Shown here one piece after another: positions 1-7,068 of a DNA stretch of 19,754 nt. Within the stretch, counting starts at the first letter, position 1. Each line of letters opens with the position of its first letter. The notes under the pieces are model-generated. The model ran no database searches. It had not been told where the DNA came from and saw nothing but the letters and a program-made list of their open reading frames with translations. Made by a program: the position numbers and the translations under genes. Source of the DNA: Deltaproteobacteria bacterium RBG_16_44_11 (GTDB taxonomy: Bacteria; Desulfobacterota; Syntrophia; Syntrophales; Smithellaceae); assembly GCA_001797845.1 (NCBI GenBank), contig MGQN01000036.1:43836-63589 (forward strand). The letters are read 5' to 3'.

Positions 1-1
1 G

Positions 2-52
2 AAAGAAGCGAAAGCGGATATTGAGAAAGCAGCGCGTTTACTCAAAGCGTGA
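2..52 (+). CDS. C-terminal tail of an unidentified protein (partial)
   Basis: One frame is open from the left edge to a TGA at 50-52 and encodes KEAKADIEKAARLLKA. The stretch is helical, charged and alanine-rich, compatible with the end of a TPR-like or coiled-coil protein, but it is too short to name a family. It converges on the leftward gene that ends at 67, which leaves only 14 bp between the two stops. The reading is plausible rather than proven, because any random frame could stay open this long. Confidence 0.35.
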   Translation, partial: KEAKADIEKAARLLKA

Positions 53-66
53 ATGCAGGCTTAAAA

Positions 67-1335
67 TTAAATACGGCTGTTTATCGGCTTTTTGCTACGC
101 ATGTTTTTCTTGTGCGTGTTTCGCCGTTTTCTTCTTTTTCTAAATTCATCGATAAATTCTTTTGAAGAAACATATTTATCAATAAATGAAACGACAAAGG
201 ATTCTTTGTATCTGGGCGGGACAAAAGTAAGCGGCCACATGTGCTTTTTTATTATATCCTCTTCAATTTCATTTACAGAAAAGTGTTTCTTCGCGTTGGT
301 AAGGGCGATGGCGGGATGTTCAACTCCATGAAATTTTTTCCGGTGAAGGTCCGGCTCGTCATGATCACGCCAATCGTAAAGGAAAAAATCATGAAGGATA
401 GCTCCGCGTGTCGCGGACCGGTGATCCAACTTTAAATATTTGCATATCCGGTAAGATAAATACGCGACTTCCTGCACGTGATCATAAATTGAAGAATTGT
501 GATGAAAGTAATCTTTTAGTTTTATGAATTCTTCGTGTCCATGTATGTCTTGAATCGTTTCGTAATATTCGTATTCGAACGGCCTTCTGCCGTTTATCTC
601 CTCGATAATCTTATCCTGGATGGACTTTAAAAAAGAGCTGACTATTCTTTTAATATTGTTATTGATATTTTTATTGATATACTTGTTTAAATCGGGGAAA
701 GCATTGAGCAGCCGTTGAAAGGAATCGAAAATCTTTTCGATTTCGATGTTGCTCAGGTTAAAGTATTCATTATACAGATAGGCAATCTTCTTTTGAAATT
801 CCGTAATAAATATGACGGAAAAAACAAAATCAGTAAAACAGTAGATAACAAACGTAACCGCCGCGATTTCAATGTATACGGCATTAAGCTTAGTTATAGC
901 GCTTAAAGCCACGGGGTGAATAAGTGTCACAAAGATCAGGGCGAGCGCTGTCCAGCATATTGAAAATTGAAGGCACACCCTTCCATTAAGATTCAGCTTG
1001 CTTTCTGAATAATCCCATAATGTCATTTTAAATGTTTTTTCGGAAAGAAACCCGACGGTGTATTCAAGGGTGGTGAGCGCCAACCCGAAGATGAGAAATC
1101 TGGGCAAAATGTGCCACGTGGAGAAAACATTTTGCAGGATGAGAATAAAGGCTGCGCCTATTCCGTAGAGGGGGATAAAAGGCCCGTACAAAAATCCCGC
1201 ATTGACAAATTTCTTTTGAGTTACAGAGCGGTAAACAGCTTCGATGATCCATCCCAGGAAGGAATAGATCGCGAAAAGCGCCACATAATAAAATACGATA
1301 GTGCCTTCATCCAGCATAATGCTGATTTCTATCAC
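67..1335 (-). CDS. CmpB-type membrane domain fused to an HD phosphohydrolase domain
   Basis: The N-terminal half (about residues 10-180) has around five membrane segments and the hallmarks of the 'putative ABC-transporter type IV' CmpB family: YSFLGWIIEAVYRSV, GFLYGPFIPLYGIGA, and a later LWDYS. The C-terminal part (about 260-400) is a soluble HD domain with a full set of candidate metal ligands: H286, the H315-D316 doublet (ILHDFFLYDW), H340, H365 and D386. A very basic tail (RKRRKRR) ends the protein. The HD domain probably hydrolyses a phosphorylated or nucleotide substrate at the membrane; the substrate is unknown. The start is uncertain. GTG at 1335 is preferred because AAAGG lies 9 nt upstream. 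ATG at 1317 would fit the family start equally well but has no ribosome binding site. The gene follows the lipoprotein gene by about 45 bp and is probably cotranscribed with it. Confidence 0.8.
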   Translation of the reverse strand: MIEISIMLDEGTIVFYYVALFAIYSFLGWIIEAVYRSVTQKKFVNAGFLYGPFIPLYGIGAAFILILQNVFSTWHILPRFLIFGLALTTLEYTVGFLSEKTFKMTLWDYSESKLNLNGRVCLQFSICWTALALIFVTLIHPVALSAITKLNAVYIEIAAVTFVIYCFTDFVFSVIFITEFQKKIAYLYNEYFNLSNIEIEKIFDSFQRLLNAFPDLNKYINKNINNNIKRIVSSFLKSIQDKIIEEINGRRPFEYEYYETIQDIHGHEEFIKLKDYFHHNSSIYDHVQEVAYLSYRICKYLKLDHRSATRGAILHDFFLYDWRDHDEPDLHRKKFHGVEHPAIALTNAKKHFSVNEIEEDIIKKHMWPLTFVPPRYKESFVVSFIDKYVSSKEFIDEFRKRRKRRNTHKKNMRSKKPINSRI

Positions 1336-1380
1336 AAATGAACGCCTTTGCAAAGATGGCAAAAAGGATGGATTAGTAGA

Positions 1381-2541
1381 TTACTGTGAGATTATAGCCG
1401 TGATGACAACCGGGCGGTAGAGAAAAAGATTTCTGCGGATAAAGTTTGTTTTGTTTTGAAAATCTTCCAGCGAATTGCAGACATAAGTTGCCACAATAGT
1501 TCTCTCGCGGGCAAATTGTATGTGTTCCTTGCCGGCGTAGCAAAAAGTGTCTTTGTCATAAAGACGGCTTTGCGGGTCAACTTCGGGAATTTTTTCGATT
1601 AATGCCTTGGGCTTTGTCCAGAGGCCTTCGGGCTTATCCGCGGTTTGATACAGGAGCTGATCGCCGCTGTTTTTGAGGGACATGTAAACGGCAATCCATT
1701 TTTTTTCATCAGCATGGTATCTGACGCTCAGCTCAGAAACACCGGCGGCAAGAACGATCATGGCTTTTGCGGGCATAAGCCCCTTTTCCCAGGTTCTGCT
1801 TCTATTTAAATACTCCATGTTATCGGCAGGATCATCCAGTTTGTCAATCGGAATGCGAACCAGAATATTACCGGAAATTTTCGCTGTTTTCTTTAGGGAG
1901 TTATAGAGAGGATAAAAATAGACATGATTTTCAAAAACAACGGAAGTCGCGGCAAAAGCTTCAATGCCCGGTAGAATCGCGCCCCTTAAGTCAATGTAAT
2001 CAACTGCCCATTGATGGGGATCCGCCGCCGTGTAATTTCTTATGCGGGCAATTTTGTGCCTGACGATCTTGAAGTTGAACGGTGTTTTTAAATCCAGCAT
2101 GGCTTTTACAACCAGCAGGGGAACATACAATGTATTATTGGCAATAAAAGGGTCTTGCGGCCACAACCATTCATTTGTGCCAAACGAAGATAGAAAATTG
2201 CCGTTCCTCTTTTTTAAATAATATTGGATTTTGAATTGGCCGTCATTCGAACAGGTGGATATGGCCATTGTTGTTCCCATTACCACATTCATGCTGATGC
2301 GGTCTTTTCGGCCTTTGTCCTCGGAAACAAACGTATCGCCAAAAAGCCACAAAGTGCGCTCTTTATCCAGTTTTATGGAGTAGGCACCGTCACCCCCGTA
2401 CCAGCCGTCTTTGTCCGGAAAATTGGGCAGACACTGTGCTGGTTGAAAATAAGCAGGATATTTTCCTGTGCTGATATGTGAACATGCGGAAAGTCCAATG
2501 CTCAGAATTAACAGAATAAACCAGAATAATTTTTTTGTCAT
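1381..2541 (-). CDS. Lipoprotein with DUF5005/DUF4185-like predicted beta-propeller fold
   Basis: The protein has 386 residues and a lipoprotein signal peptide: basic MTKK, a hydrophobic run, then lipobox LSAC with the lipidated Cys at residue 20. The mature part opens with WYGGDGAYSIKL and TLWLFGDTFV (about residues 47-72). I associate this pattern with DUF5005/DUF4185-type proteins, which relate to the five-bladed beta-propeller glycosidase folds. Further matching pieces are a Trp-Pro-Gln-Asp segment near residue 125 and a C-terminal FARE segment. This suggests a surface-anchored carbohydrate-binding or carbohydrate-hydrolysing protein, but catalytic residues cannot be assigned by eye. ATG at 2541 was chosen because it begins a normal signal peptide; a TTG two codons upstream is also in frame. 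It appears to be the first gene of a two-gene operon with the CmpB-HD protein. Confidence 0.7.
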   Translation of the reverse strand: MTKKLFWFILLILSIGLSACSHISTGKYPAYFQPAQCLPNFPDKDGWYGGDGAYSIKLDKERTLWLFGDTFVSEDKGRKDRISMNVVMGTTMAISTCSNDGQFKIQYYLKKRNGNFLSSFGTNEWLWPQDPFIANNTLYVPLLVVKAMLDLKTPFNFKIVRHKIARIRNYTAADPHQWAVDYIDLRGAILPGIEAFAATSVVFENHVYFYPLYNSLKKTAKISGNILVRIPIDKLDDPADNMEYLNRSRTWEKGLMPAKAMIVLAAGVSELSVRYHADEKKWIAVYMSLKNSGDQLLYQTADKPEGLWTKPKALIEKIPEVDPQSRLYDKDTFCYAGKEHIQFARERTIVATYVCNSLEDFQNKTNFIRRNLFLYRPVVITAIISQ

Positions 2542-2558
2542 AATCAATTCTTTATACC

Positions 2559-2572
2559 CAACAGCGCTGTTG
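2559..2572. promoter_or_regulatory. Perfect 14-bp palindrome upstream of the lipoprotein gene
   Basis: CAACAGCGCTGTTG is a perfect palindrome whose near edge lies 17 nt upstream of the lipoprotein ATG at 2541. It could be an operator for a dimeric repressor or a small hairpin in the leader. It also sits just outside the IS3-like terminal sequence, so it may be unrelated target DNA. Confidence 0.35.
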
Positions 2573-2576
2573 TTGC

Positions 2577-2700
2577 TGTGATCTTCCTCCGAAAAAGTGG
2601 ACGATATTCACGCCGCAATTTTTTCATACTCCACCGGCGTATGATAGTCAATGCCGTAATGTAAATGAAAACAATTGTAAAAGCGTATATACAACCGTAA
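2577..2700 (-). pseudogene. Degenerate 3' end of an IS3-family transposase with one IS terminus
   Basis: Read leftward, the last codons give FYNCFHLHYGIDYHTPVEYE followed by KIAA and a stop at 2608. This matches the C-terminal signature of IS3-family OrfB integrases (FYN..R.H..LGY.TPVEYE). The conserved catalytic DDE core is absent, so this is only a tail fragment. The open frame continues upstream to 2913, but that part is low-complexity, lysine- and phenylalanine-rich and does not look like transposase. Directly after the stop (2577-2607) comes a stretch containing GTCCACTTTTTCGGAGGAAG, which resembles the terminal sequence of IS3-type elements. The other end of the element was not found. 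Confidence 0.6.
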
Positions 2701-2930
2701 TGAAATGAATAAGATATTGAAGCATCTTGTAAAGATAGGCAAATTCCCCGCCTGGCCTTGATGAAAGTGTTTAAGCTTATGAAAATTAACTGCTATTTTG
2801 AGATGTTTTATCTCCAGAGGGTTATTTTTTCTTTTCCTCAGTGTTTTCCACGATTTTTTTGAAAAAATTACGAGAAAATTATGTTGACTTTTTTGAAAAC
2901 TTGCTATTGACATTCCGGTGCATTCCCTTT

Positions 2931-2969
2931 CATCCCTGTACGTATACTCCCCCTTACATCCTGTACGTA
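2931..2969. repeat. Two direct copies of CTGTACGTA upstream of the beta-helix lipoprotein
   Basis: The nonamer CTGTACGTA occurs at 2936-2944 and again at 2961-2969, each preceded by CATC(C). The 25-bp centre-to-centre distance is about two and a half helical turns. The repeats lie 58-91 bp before the start codon at 3027, where a transcription factor could act. The core TGTACGTA contains the palindrome TACGTA. Confidence 0.4.
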
Positions 2970-3026
2970 ATTTCTATCAATATCAACTATTGCTGAAAAA
3001 ATTCATTAAAAGAAGGACGGTAACGT

Positions 3027-5507
3027 ATGAAGACATGTAAAAAGTTGTATCATCTATCGAGAGCAGTTGCGGTCATCAGTTTGTTTGTCGTTGTGTTGGT
3101 TGCTTGTAGCGGGACGAGCACTCCGTCTCCCAGCTTCGTTTCGGGCGTTGCGGCGGCAGGCGCTCCGATCAGCGGGAATGCGTATTTGAAGGACAGCACA
3201 AATACTACCATTGGACCCGTATCGATTGGCGCGGACGGTTCATTTTCGTTTGATGTGACGGGCCTTACGCCGCCGTTCTATCTCTTTGCGATGGGAAGTG
3301 TTGGATCAACCCCCTATTCGCTGTATTCTGTAACGACATCGTCTGGCGGTATTGCGAATATCAATCCGCTCACGAACGTGATCGTTGTGGCCGCGGCCGG
3401 AGGCATTGATCCGGCCAGTGTCTATAATAATCCTACGGCATATTCCGTTACAGAAGAAAATCTTGATAAAGCAATAACAGACTTACGAACATTGCTGGGG
3501 CCGCTTCTTGCGGAGTATGATGCTGAGAATATCGACCCTGTCAGCGATCCATTTACGGCGGATCATACAAAGCTTGACGAACTCTTTGATCTACTGGCAA
3601 TAGCGGTTGAATTTTCGGGGAGCAATGTGCTGGTTGTCGTTAAAGATAAGTCCACGGAAGAGGAGATAATCGTAGCGCCAACAGGAGATTTGGAAAATCC
3701 GGAAAAAACAAGAACGTATGTGAGTCCAAGTTCGCTGAGCACCAATACAACTGATTTTGCCAACACAGGGCTTGGTTACGATTGGGATATGAACCCCCCC
3801 GCTGGTAACTCAACTACGGGCGCTCCTGGATTTGGGAAGTCCAGTCTCTTCTCCGCCGTAACAGGGACAGCACCCCGGAAATATACCGCTCTTCGCATTA
3901 GCCCGAAGCTTGTGCTTAACACCAATACAGATATTCTGTTGAGTGACATTCAATCAATATCGTTTTGGACAAAACAGAAGATTGCCGGACCAACGGTAAG
4001 GACGTGGCAACTGAGAATTTATACGGCACCGACAGGTCCTGGATGGTATAAAACGCGATTGAATACGGAACTATATTATCCTACAAATACGGATTGGCAG
4101 TCAAACTCTACAGATGGGACGCCTCAACATTTGTTGAAGTTTTATAAAATTACATCGTTTGGGCAACCCGATACTTTCCCCAATCCGGCGAAGACATTGG
4201 CGGAAATAATCGATGACCACGGAACAGAAAGCATACTGTTTATGGACATCGCCGCCGGAGATAATTCTGGAAGCGGTCCCATTTCGGCGTATCTCGATGG
4301 CGTAACTATCGAGACAAAGAAAGGCAAAATTGTTTTAGATTTGATCAATTCGGTCGGTCCCGGTGTAACCGTAGGGCCCTCGGGCGATCACCTCACAATC
4401 CAGGCTGCCATCGATGCAGCAGCACCGGGAGACACGATCAAGGTAAGCGCCGGAACATACGATGAAACGATAAATATTACCAAGAGAGTCGCTATCATCG
4501 GCGCCGGAAACAGCGATACCGGGACCGTGCTTATCAACACCGGAGCCCAGGCTGACTTCGTTAAACTGCCGAAGGTATTGGGCGTGACCTACGGAGCATA
4601 CAGGCCTAATGTAATAGTAAGCGCCTCCGGACGGAACGGCAATAATCCTGTTTTGCTCAAAGATCTGCAGATAAAACCGGGACCGAATATCGGATATCCA
4701 CGCCCCGGCATTATTCTGCAACCCGGCGCAGCCGGAGCAGGGTATGTAAAATCGTATTCCTATGTGGAGCTGAACAACGTCCGCATCATAGGCGACCTGA
4801 GTAATGATTCTCCGGGTCATGCAGCTCCAAATCGTGTCGCTCCTGTCTCAACCAATGCGTGGGGAGTAGCTGTGGATGGCAGTACAAGTCTGAACCATTT
4901 TGTGGTAAAGAATTGCGAGTTCAGCGATATGACCTACGGAATGATATTCTTTAATAATTCTGTCAACCCATCTACAGTTCAGACTGTACAAATTAGCGAT
5001 ACTACATTTACCCGCAATGCCGTAAAAGGTTTCTATGCGGAAAAACTGTCCGATGCGACCTTTACCAACGTGACCGTCACCGATAACGGGAATGTTGCCA
5101 AATCTCCTTATTATTGGGCCTGGAGCAATGCAGGTATTGATATAAACCTTAAATACGGCAGCTACAAGAAACTCGCATTCAATAGTCTGACGGTAACTGG
5201 TAATGGAATTGGTTCTTCTCACGGTGCAGGGCTTACCATTAAGGCACGTGGAACGGGAAGCGATACTGCATATACATCTCAACCTGCTGCCTTAAATGGA
5301 GTCACCGTGGATGGAGGAAGTTTTACAGGAAATAATGTCGGCATAAGATTTGGGGATGTGGCTGGCCAATATATCTACCCCGGAGGAGTAGAAACTATGA
5401 ATCCTAATTATGGTGTTTCATTTAATCTTGTTCCACCTACGAGTATCAGTATAGTAAATAATGCAGACGTAACTGGCAATTCCAATGACAATATTGTTTA
5501 TTATTAG
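3027..5507 (+). CDS. Large modular lipoprotein with C-terminal right-handed beta-helix
   Basis: The protein has 826 residues. It starts with a lipoprotein signal peptide; lipobox LVAC places the lipidated Cys at residue 27. Next (about 30-125) is an Ala/Gly/Ser-rich beta-sandwich-like region reminiscent of carboxypeptidase-regulatory-like repeats, then a helical segment (about 130-200). Residues about 240-430 look like a beta-rich jelly-roll binding domain. From about 445 to the end is a parallel beta-helix opening with HLTIQAAIDAAAPGDTIKV, AGTYDETINITK and VAIIGAGN, the pattern seen in pectinesterase- and pectate-lyase-like surface proteins. A role in polysaccharide binding or cleavage, or in adhesion, is inferred; no catalytic residues can be named. 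The ribosome binding site AAGGA lies 9 nt before the ATG. The gene is monocistronic: a strong hairpin terminator follows, and its neighbours have unrelated functions. The IS3 remnant immediately upstream is compatible with acquisition by transfer. Confidence 0.8.
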   Translation: MKTCKKLYHLSRAVAVISLFVVVLVACSGTSTPSPSFVSGVAAAGAPISGNAYLKDSTNTTIGPVSIGADGSFSFDVTGLTPPFYLFAMGSVGSTPYSLYSVTTSSGGIANINPLTNVIVVAAAGGIDPASVYNNPTAYSVTEENLDKAITDLRTLLGPLLAEYDAENIDPVSDPFTADHTKLDELFDLLAIAVEFSGSNVLVVVKDKSTEEEIIVAPTGDLENPEKTRTYVSPSSLSTNTTDFANTGLGYDWDMNPPAGNSTTGAPGFGKSSLFSAVTGTAPRKYTALRISPKLVLNTNTDILLSDIQSISFWTKQKIAGPTVRTWQLRIYTAPTGPGWYKTRLNTELYYPTNTDWQSNSTDGTPQHLLKFYKITSFGQPDTFPNPAKTLAEIIDDHGTESILFMDIAAGDNSGSGPISAYLDGVTIETKKGKIVLDLINSVGPGVTVGPSGDHLTIQAAIDAAAPGDTIKVSAGTYDETINITKRVAIIGAGNSDTGTVLINTGAQADFVKLPKVLGVTYGAYRPNVIVSASGRNGNNPVLLKDLQIKPGPNIGYPRPGIILQPGAAGAGYVKSYSYVELNNVRIIGDLSNDSPGHAAPNRVAPVSTNAWGVAVDGSTSLNHFVVKNCEFSDMTYGMIFFNNSVNPSTVQTVQISDTTFTRNAVKGFYAEKLSDATFTNVTVTDNGNVAKSPYYWAWSNAGIDINLKYGSYKKLAFNSLTVTGNGIGSSHGAGLTIKARGTGSDTAYTSQPAALNGVTVDGGSFTGNNVGIRFGDVAGQYIYPGGVETMNPNYGVSFNLVPPTSISIVNNADVTGNSNDNIVYY

Positions 5508-5560
5508 GATAGTGTTAACCATCCATTAGATGTTTCACTGCAGGTACTGAAACCAAACAA

Positions 5561-5590
5561 AAGCCCCTCTTTCATGAGGGGCTTTTTGTT
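5561..5590 (+). terminator. Intrinsic terminator after the beta-helix lipoprotein
   Basis: A 9-bp perfect stem, AAGCCCCTC / GAGGGGCTT, with a 6-nt loop (TTTCAT) is followed by TTTGTT. The flanking A and T tracts extend the pairing, so it could also work on the opposite strand for the gene ending at 5764. Confidence 0.9.
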
Positions 5591-5690
5591 ACCAGCAGAT
5601 ATGAGTAAGCCAAGAGAGCCAATCCACGTGATATATAGATTCAAAAAGTGATCGCCGGGGCGAATTGCGGCTCTATCAGGACAATGGGCT

Positions 5691-5730
5691 GGGAGCAGTA
5701 AAGAGGACTAATGTCTTCTTGACTGCTCCC
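5691..5730. repeat. 18-bp inverted repeat (hairpin) without a U-tract
   Basis: The arms at 5691-5708 and 5713-5730 pair around a TAAT loop; the outer nine pairs, GGGAGCAGT / ACTGCTCCC, are perfect. One A-G mismatch and one G-T wobble interrupt the rest. Neither side carries a T-run, so a plain intrinsic terminator is unlikely. It lies 33 bp past the stop of the leftward crotonase and may protect that mRNA from 3' decay or be a small mobile palindrome. Confidence 0.6.
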
Positions 5731-5763
5731 GTATATAGCCGAATGAAAGCGATTTGGTAGATT

Positions 5764-6564
5764 TCATTTCCCTTTAAAATCCGGCGGCCTTTTTTCGATA
5801 AAGGCGGTAACGGCTTCTTTTAAATCATCCGAAATCATGAGCACCATATTCTTTTGTATCGCCGCAGTCATGCCGTCCTTAACGTTGGCGTAACGGCTGT
5901 AGTTTAAAACTTCTTTGGTGCAGCGAACGCCTAGCGGAGCGTTTTGAGCAATCTGGGCTGCTAATTTCTTCGCTCCGGCCATCAGCGCGTCTTTATCCTT
6001 ATAAACTGAGGTGACCAGGCCCATTTTTTCCACAACACGTGCGGGATATTCCGCGGCGGTATAGGCCATTTGCCTGGCAAAGCCCTGCCCGACAATTAAC
6101 GGTAATCTCTGAAGCACGCCCATATCAGCAACTAAACCGATTGCCGCTTCTTTCAGACAAAAACTCGCGTCTTCAGAGCAAAGGCGAATATCGCAGGCGG
6201 AGATTATATCCAGCCCGCCGCCGATGCAACGGCTGTGCACGGCCGCGATCACCGGCTTGGGGCATTCTTCGATGGCGTTACAGCAATCAAATAAAGGCTG
6301 AGACCTTTCGATGGATTCAAAGGCGCCTTTGGCCGTTCCTTTAAAATGGCCGCCGGCTTCTTTCAGGTCGAGGCCGGCGCAAAAAATTCTGGCCTTGCTT
6401 TCGAGGATAATCGCCCTTACTTCGTCCATCGTTCCCAGTTTTCTGAAAACATCGGCAATTTCGAAGGCGAATTCCAGGGACAAAGCATTTAAGCTATCCA
6501 CTCTGGCCAGCCCGACTTCGGCCACATGATTTTTAATTTCCAGCTCAATAAACTTATATTTCAT
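5764..6564 (-). CDS. Crotonase, delta(3,5)-delta(2,4)-dienoyl-CoA isomerase-like
   Basis: A 266-residue crotonase-fold protein. The oxyanion-hole segments are FCAGLDLKE (61-69) and CIGGGLDIISACDIR (113-127). What sets it apart from ordinary enoyl-CoA hydratases is three acidic residues, D119, E139 and D147. They align with the catalytic Asp176, Glu196 and Asp204 of rat dienoyl-CoA isomerase, with identical spacing of 20 and 8 residues. The following MGVLQRLP, and the later NYSRY and DDLKEAV segments, also match that family. The likely reaction moves conjugated double bonds in 3,5-dienoyl-CoA to the 2,4-position, so that polyunsaturated or ring-derived acyl-CoAs can enter beta-oxidation. A hydratase or hydrolase of the same fold remains possible. 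The start is well supported by AAGGAGG 5 nt before the ATG. It is divergent from the 3-hydroxyacyl-CoA dehydrogenase gene. Confidence 0.85.
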   Translation of the reverse strand: MKYKFIELEIKNHVAEVGLARVDSLNALSLEFAFEIADVFRKLGTMDEVRAIILESKARIFCAGLDLKEAGGHFKGTAKGAFESIERSQPLFDCCNAIEECPKPVIAAVHSRCIGGGLDIISACDIRLCSEDASFCLKEAAIGLVADMGVLQRLPLIVGQGFARQMAYTAAEYPARVVEKMGLVTSVYKDKDALMAGAKKLAAQIAQNAPLGVRCTKEVLNYSRYANVKDGMTAAIQKNMVLMISDDLKEAVTAFIEKRPPDFKGK

Positions 6565-6762
6565 ACATCCTCCTTCAGGATTTTAAAAATTTCTTATTGA
6601 GGCGAAAATTAATATTCTAAATTTGTCATTTTGTCCAATGAATATCTCCATGATGGCGAGGATGGTAATTATGAAAAAACACTTTATATTTAAGCACCTA
6701 AGCCGAATAATGGCACGATTTGCCTCTAAACAATAAAAAAATCAGACTGCCGGTCAAAATAG

Positions 6763-6774
6763 TTTGAATTCAAA
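6763..6774. promoter_or_regulatory. Perfect 12-bp palindrome, possible operator
   Basis: TTTGAATTCAAA is a perfect palindrome in the spacer between the two divergent acyl-CoA genes. Dimeric fatty-acid regulators (TetR or FadR type) bind palindromes of this size, but the site is AT-rich and could be chance. Confidence 0.3.
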
Positions 6775-6901
6775 AATTATTTTTGGTAGGGTGAAAGCCG
6801 TTAGGGACGAATGATTTATACTTGGAAACTAAAACTGTGTTTTTTGGAGTATTTGGCTTTATGACACCGTTGTGCCTTGTGTTGATTCCGGAAAAAATTG
6901 T

Positions 6902-6930
6902 TTGACTCCCTTTTCGAGAATATTTTTAAA
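6902..6930 (+). promoter_or_regulatory. Candidate sigma-70 promoter for 3-hydroxyacyl-CoA dehydrogenase
   Basis: TTGACT (6902-6907) and TTTAAA (6925-6930) are separated by 17 bp. The -35 box is good and the -10 box is mediocre. It would give a leader of about 130 nt before the ATG at 7069. Confidence 0.35.
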
Positions 6931-7068
6931 TTTAGTGTAAACTGTTCCTGAATATTCCCGATGATGTCCGTCCGGTAGATTAATCTCTGGATAGCGGATA
7001 TCCTTTTCCGGGGGTATTTTGGGCGGAAATGACCATAAAAAATTAAATTAAAGAAAGGATGGAAAAAA

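Larger units (their letters stand above)
6565..7068. other. 504-bp divergent intergenic region of the acyl-CoA genes
   Basis: No credible gene is seen here; the only open frames are short and lack ribosome binding sites or family resemblance. The region must hold the promoters of the two divergent acyl-CoA genes. Visible elements are a perfect 12-bp palindrome TTTGAATTCAAA at 6763-6774, possibly an operator, and a candidate rightward promoter near 6902-6930. The length of the rightward leader (about 130 nt from that promoter) leaves room for a regulatory RNA, but no known riboswitch pattern was recognised. Confidence 0.5.

Noticed and set aside
2701..2913. Upstream part of the leftward open frame ending in the IS3-like tail
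   Set aside because: Low-complexity Lys/Phe/His-rich translation with no transposase core, no ribosome binding site, and AT-rich composition. Only the last part matches a transposase.
2907..2948. TTGACA and TATACT upstream of the beta-helix lipoprotein
   Set aside because: The two boxes are 30 bp apart, far beyond a working sigma-70 spacing, so they are not called as one promoter.
4335..5282. Long open frames on the minus strand within the beta-helix gene
   Set aside because: They are shadows of the rightward lipoprotein gene, which has the signal peptide, ribosome binding site and terminator.
6711..6724. TGGCACGATTTGCC, similar to a sigma-54 promoter
   Set aside because: The gap between the GG and GC elements is 8 bases instead of the required 10, and no activator sites or enhancer-binding protein gene are nearby.
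6784..7060. Possible riboswitch in the leader of the 3-hydroxyacyl-CoA dehydrogenase
   Set aside because: The stretch GGTGAAAGCCGTTAGGGACG recalls parts of known riboswitches, but no complete conserved core or convincing set of stems was found.
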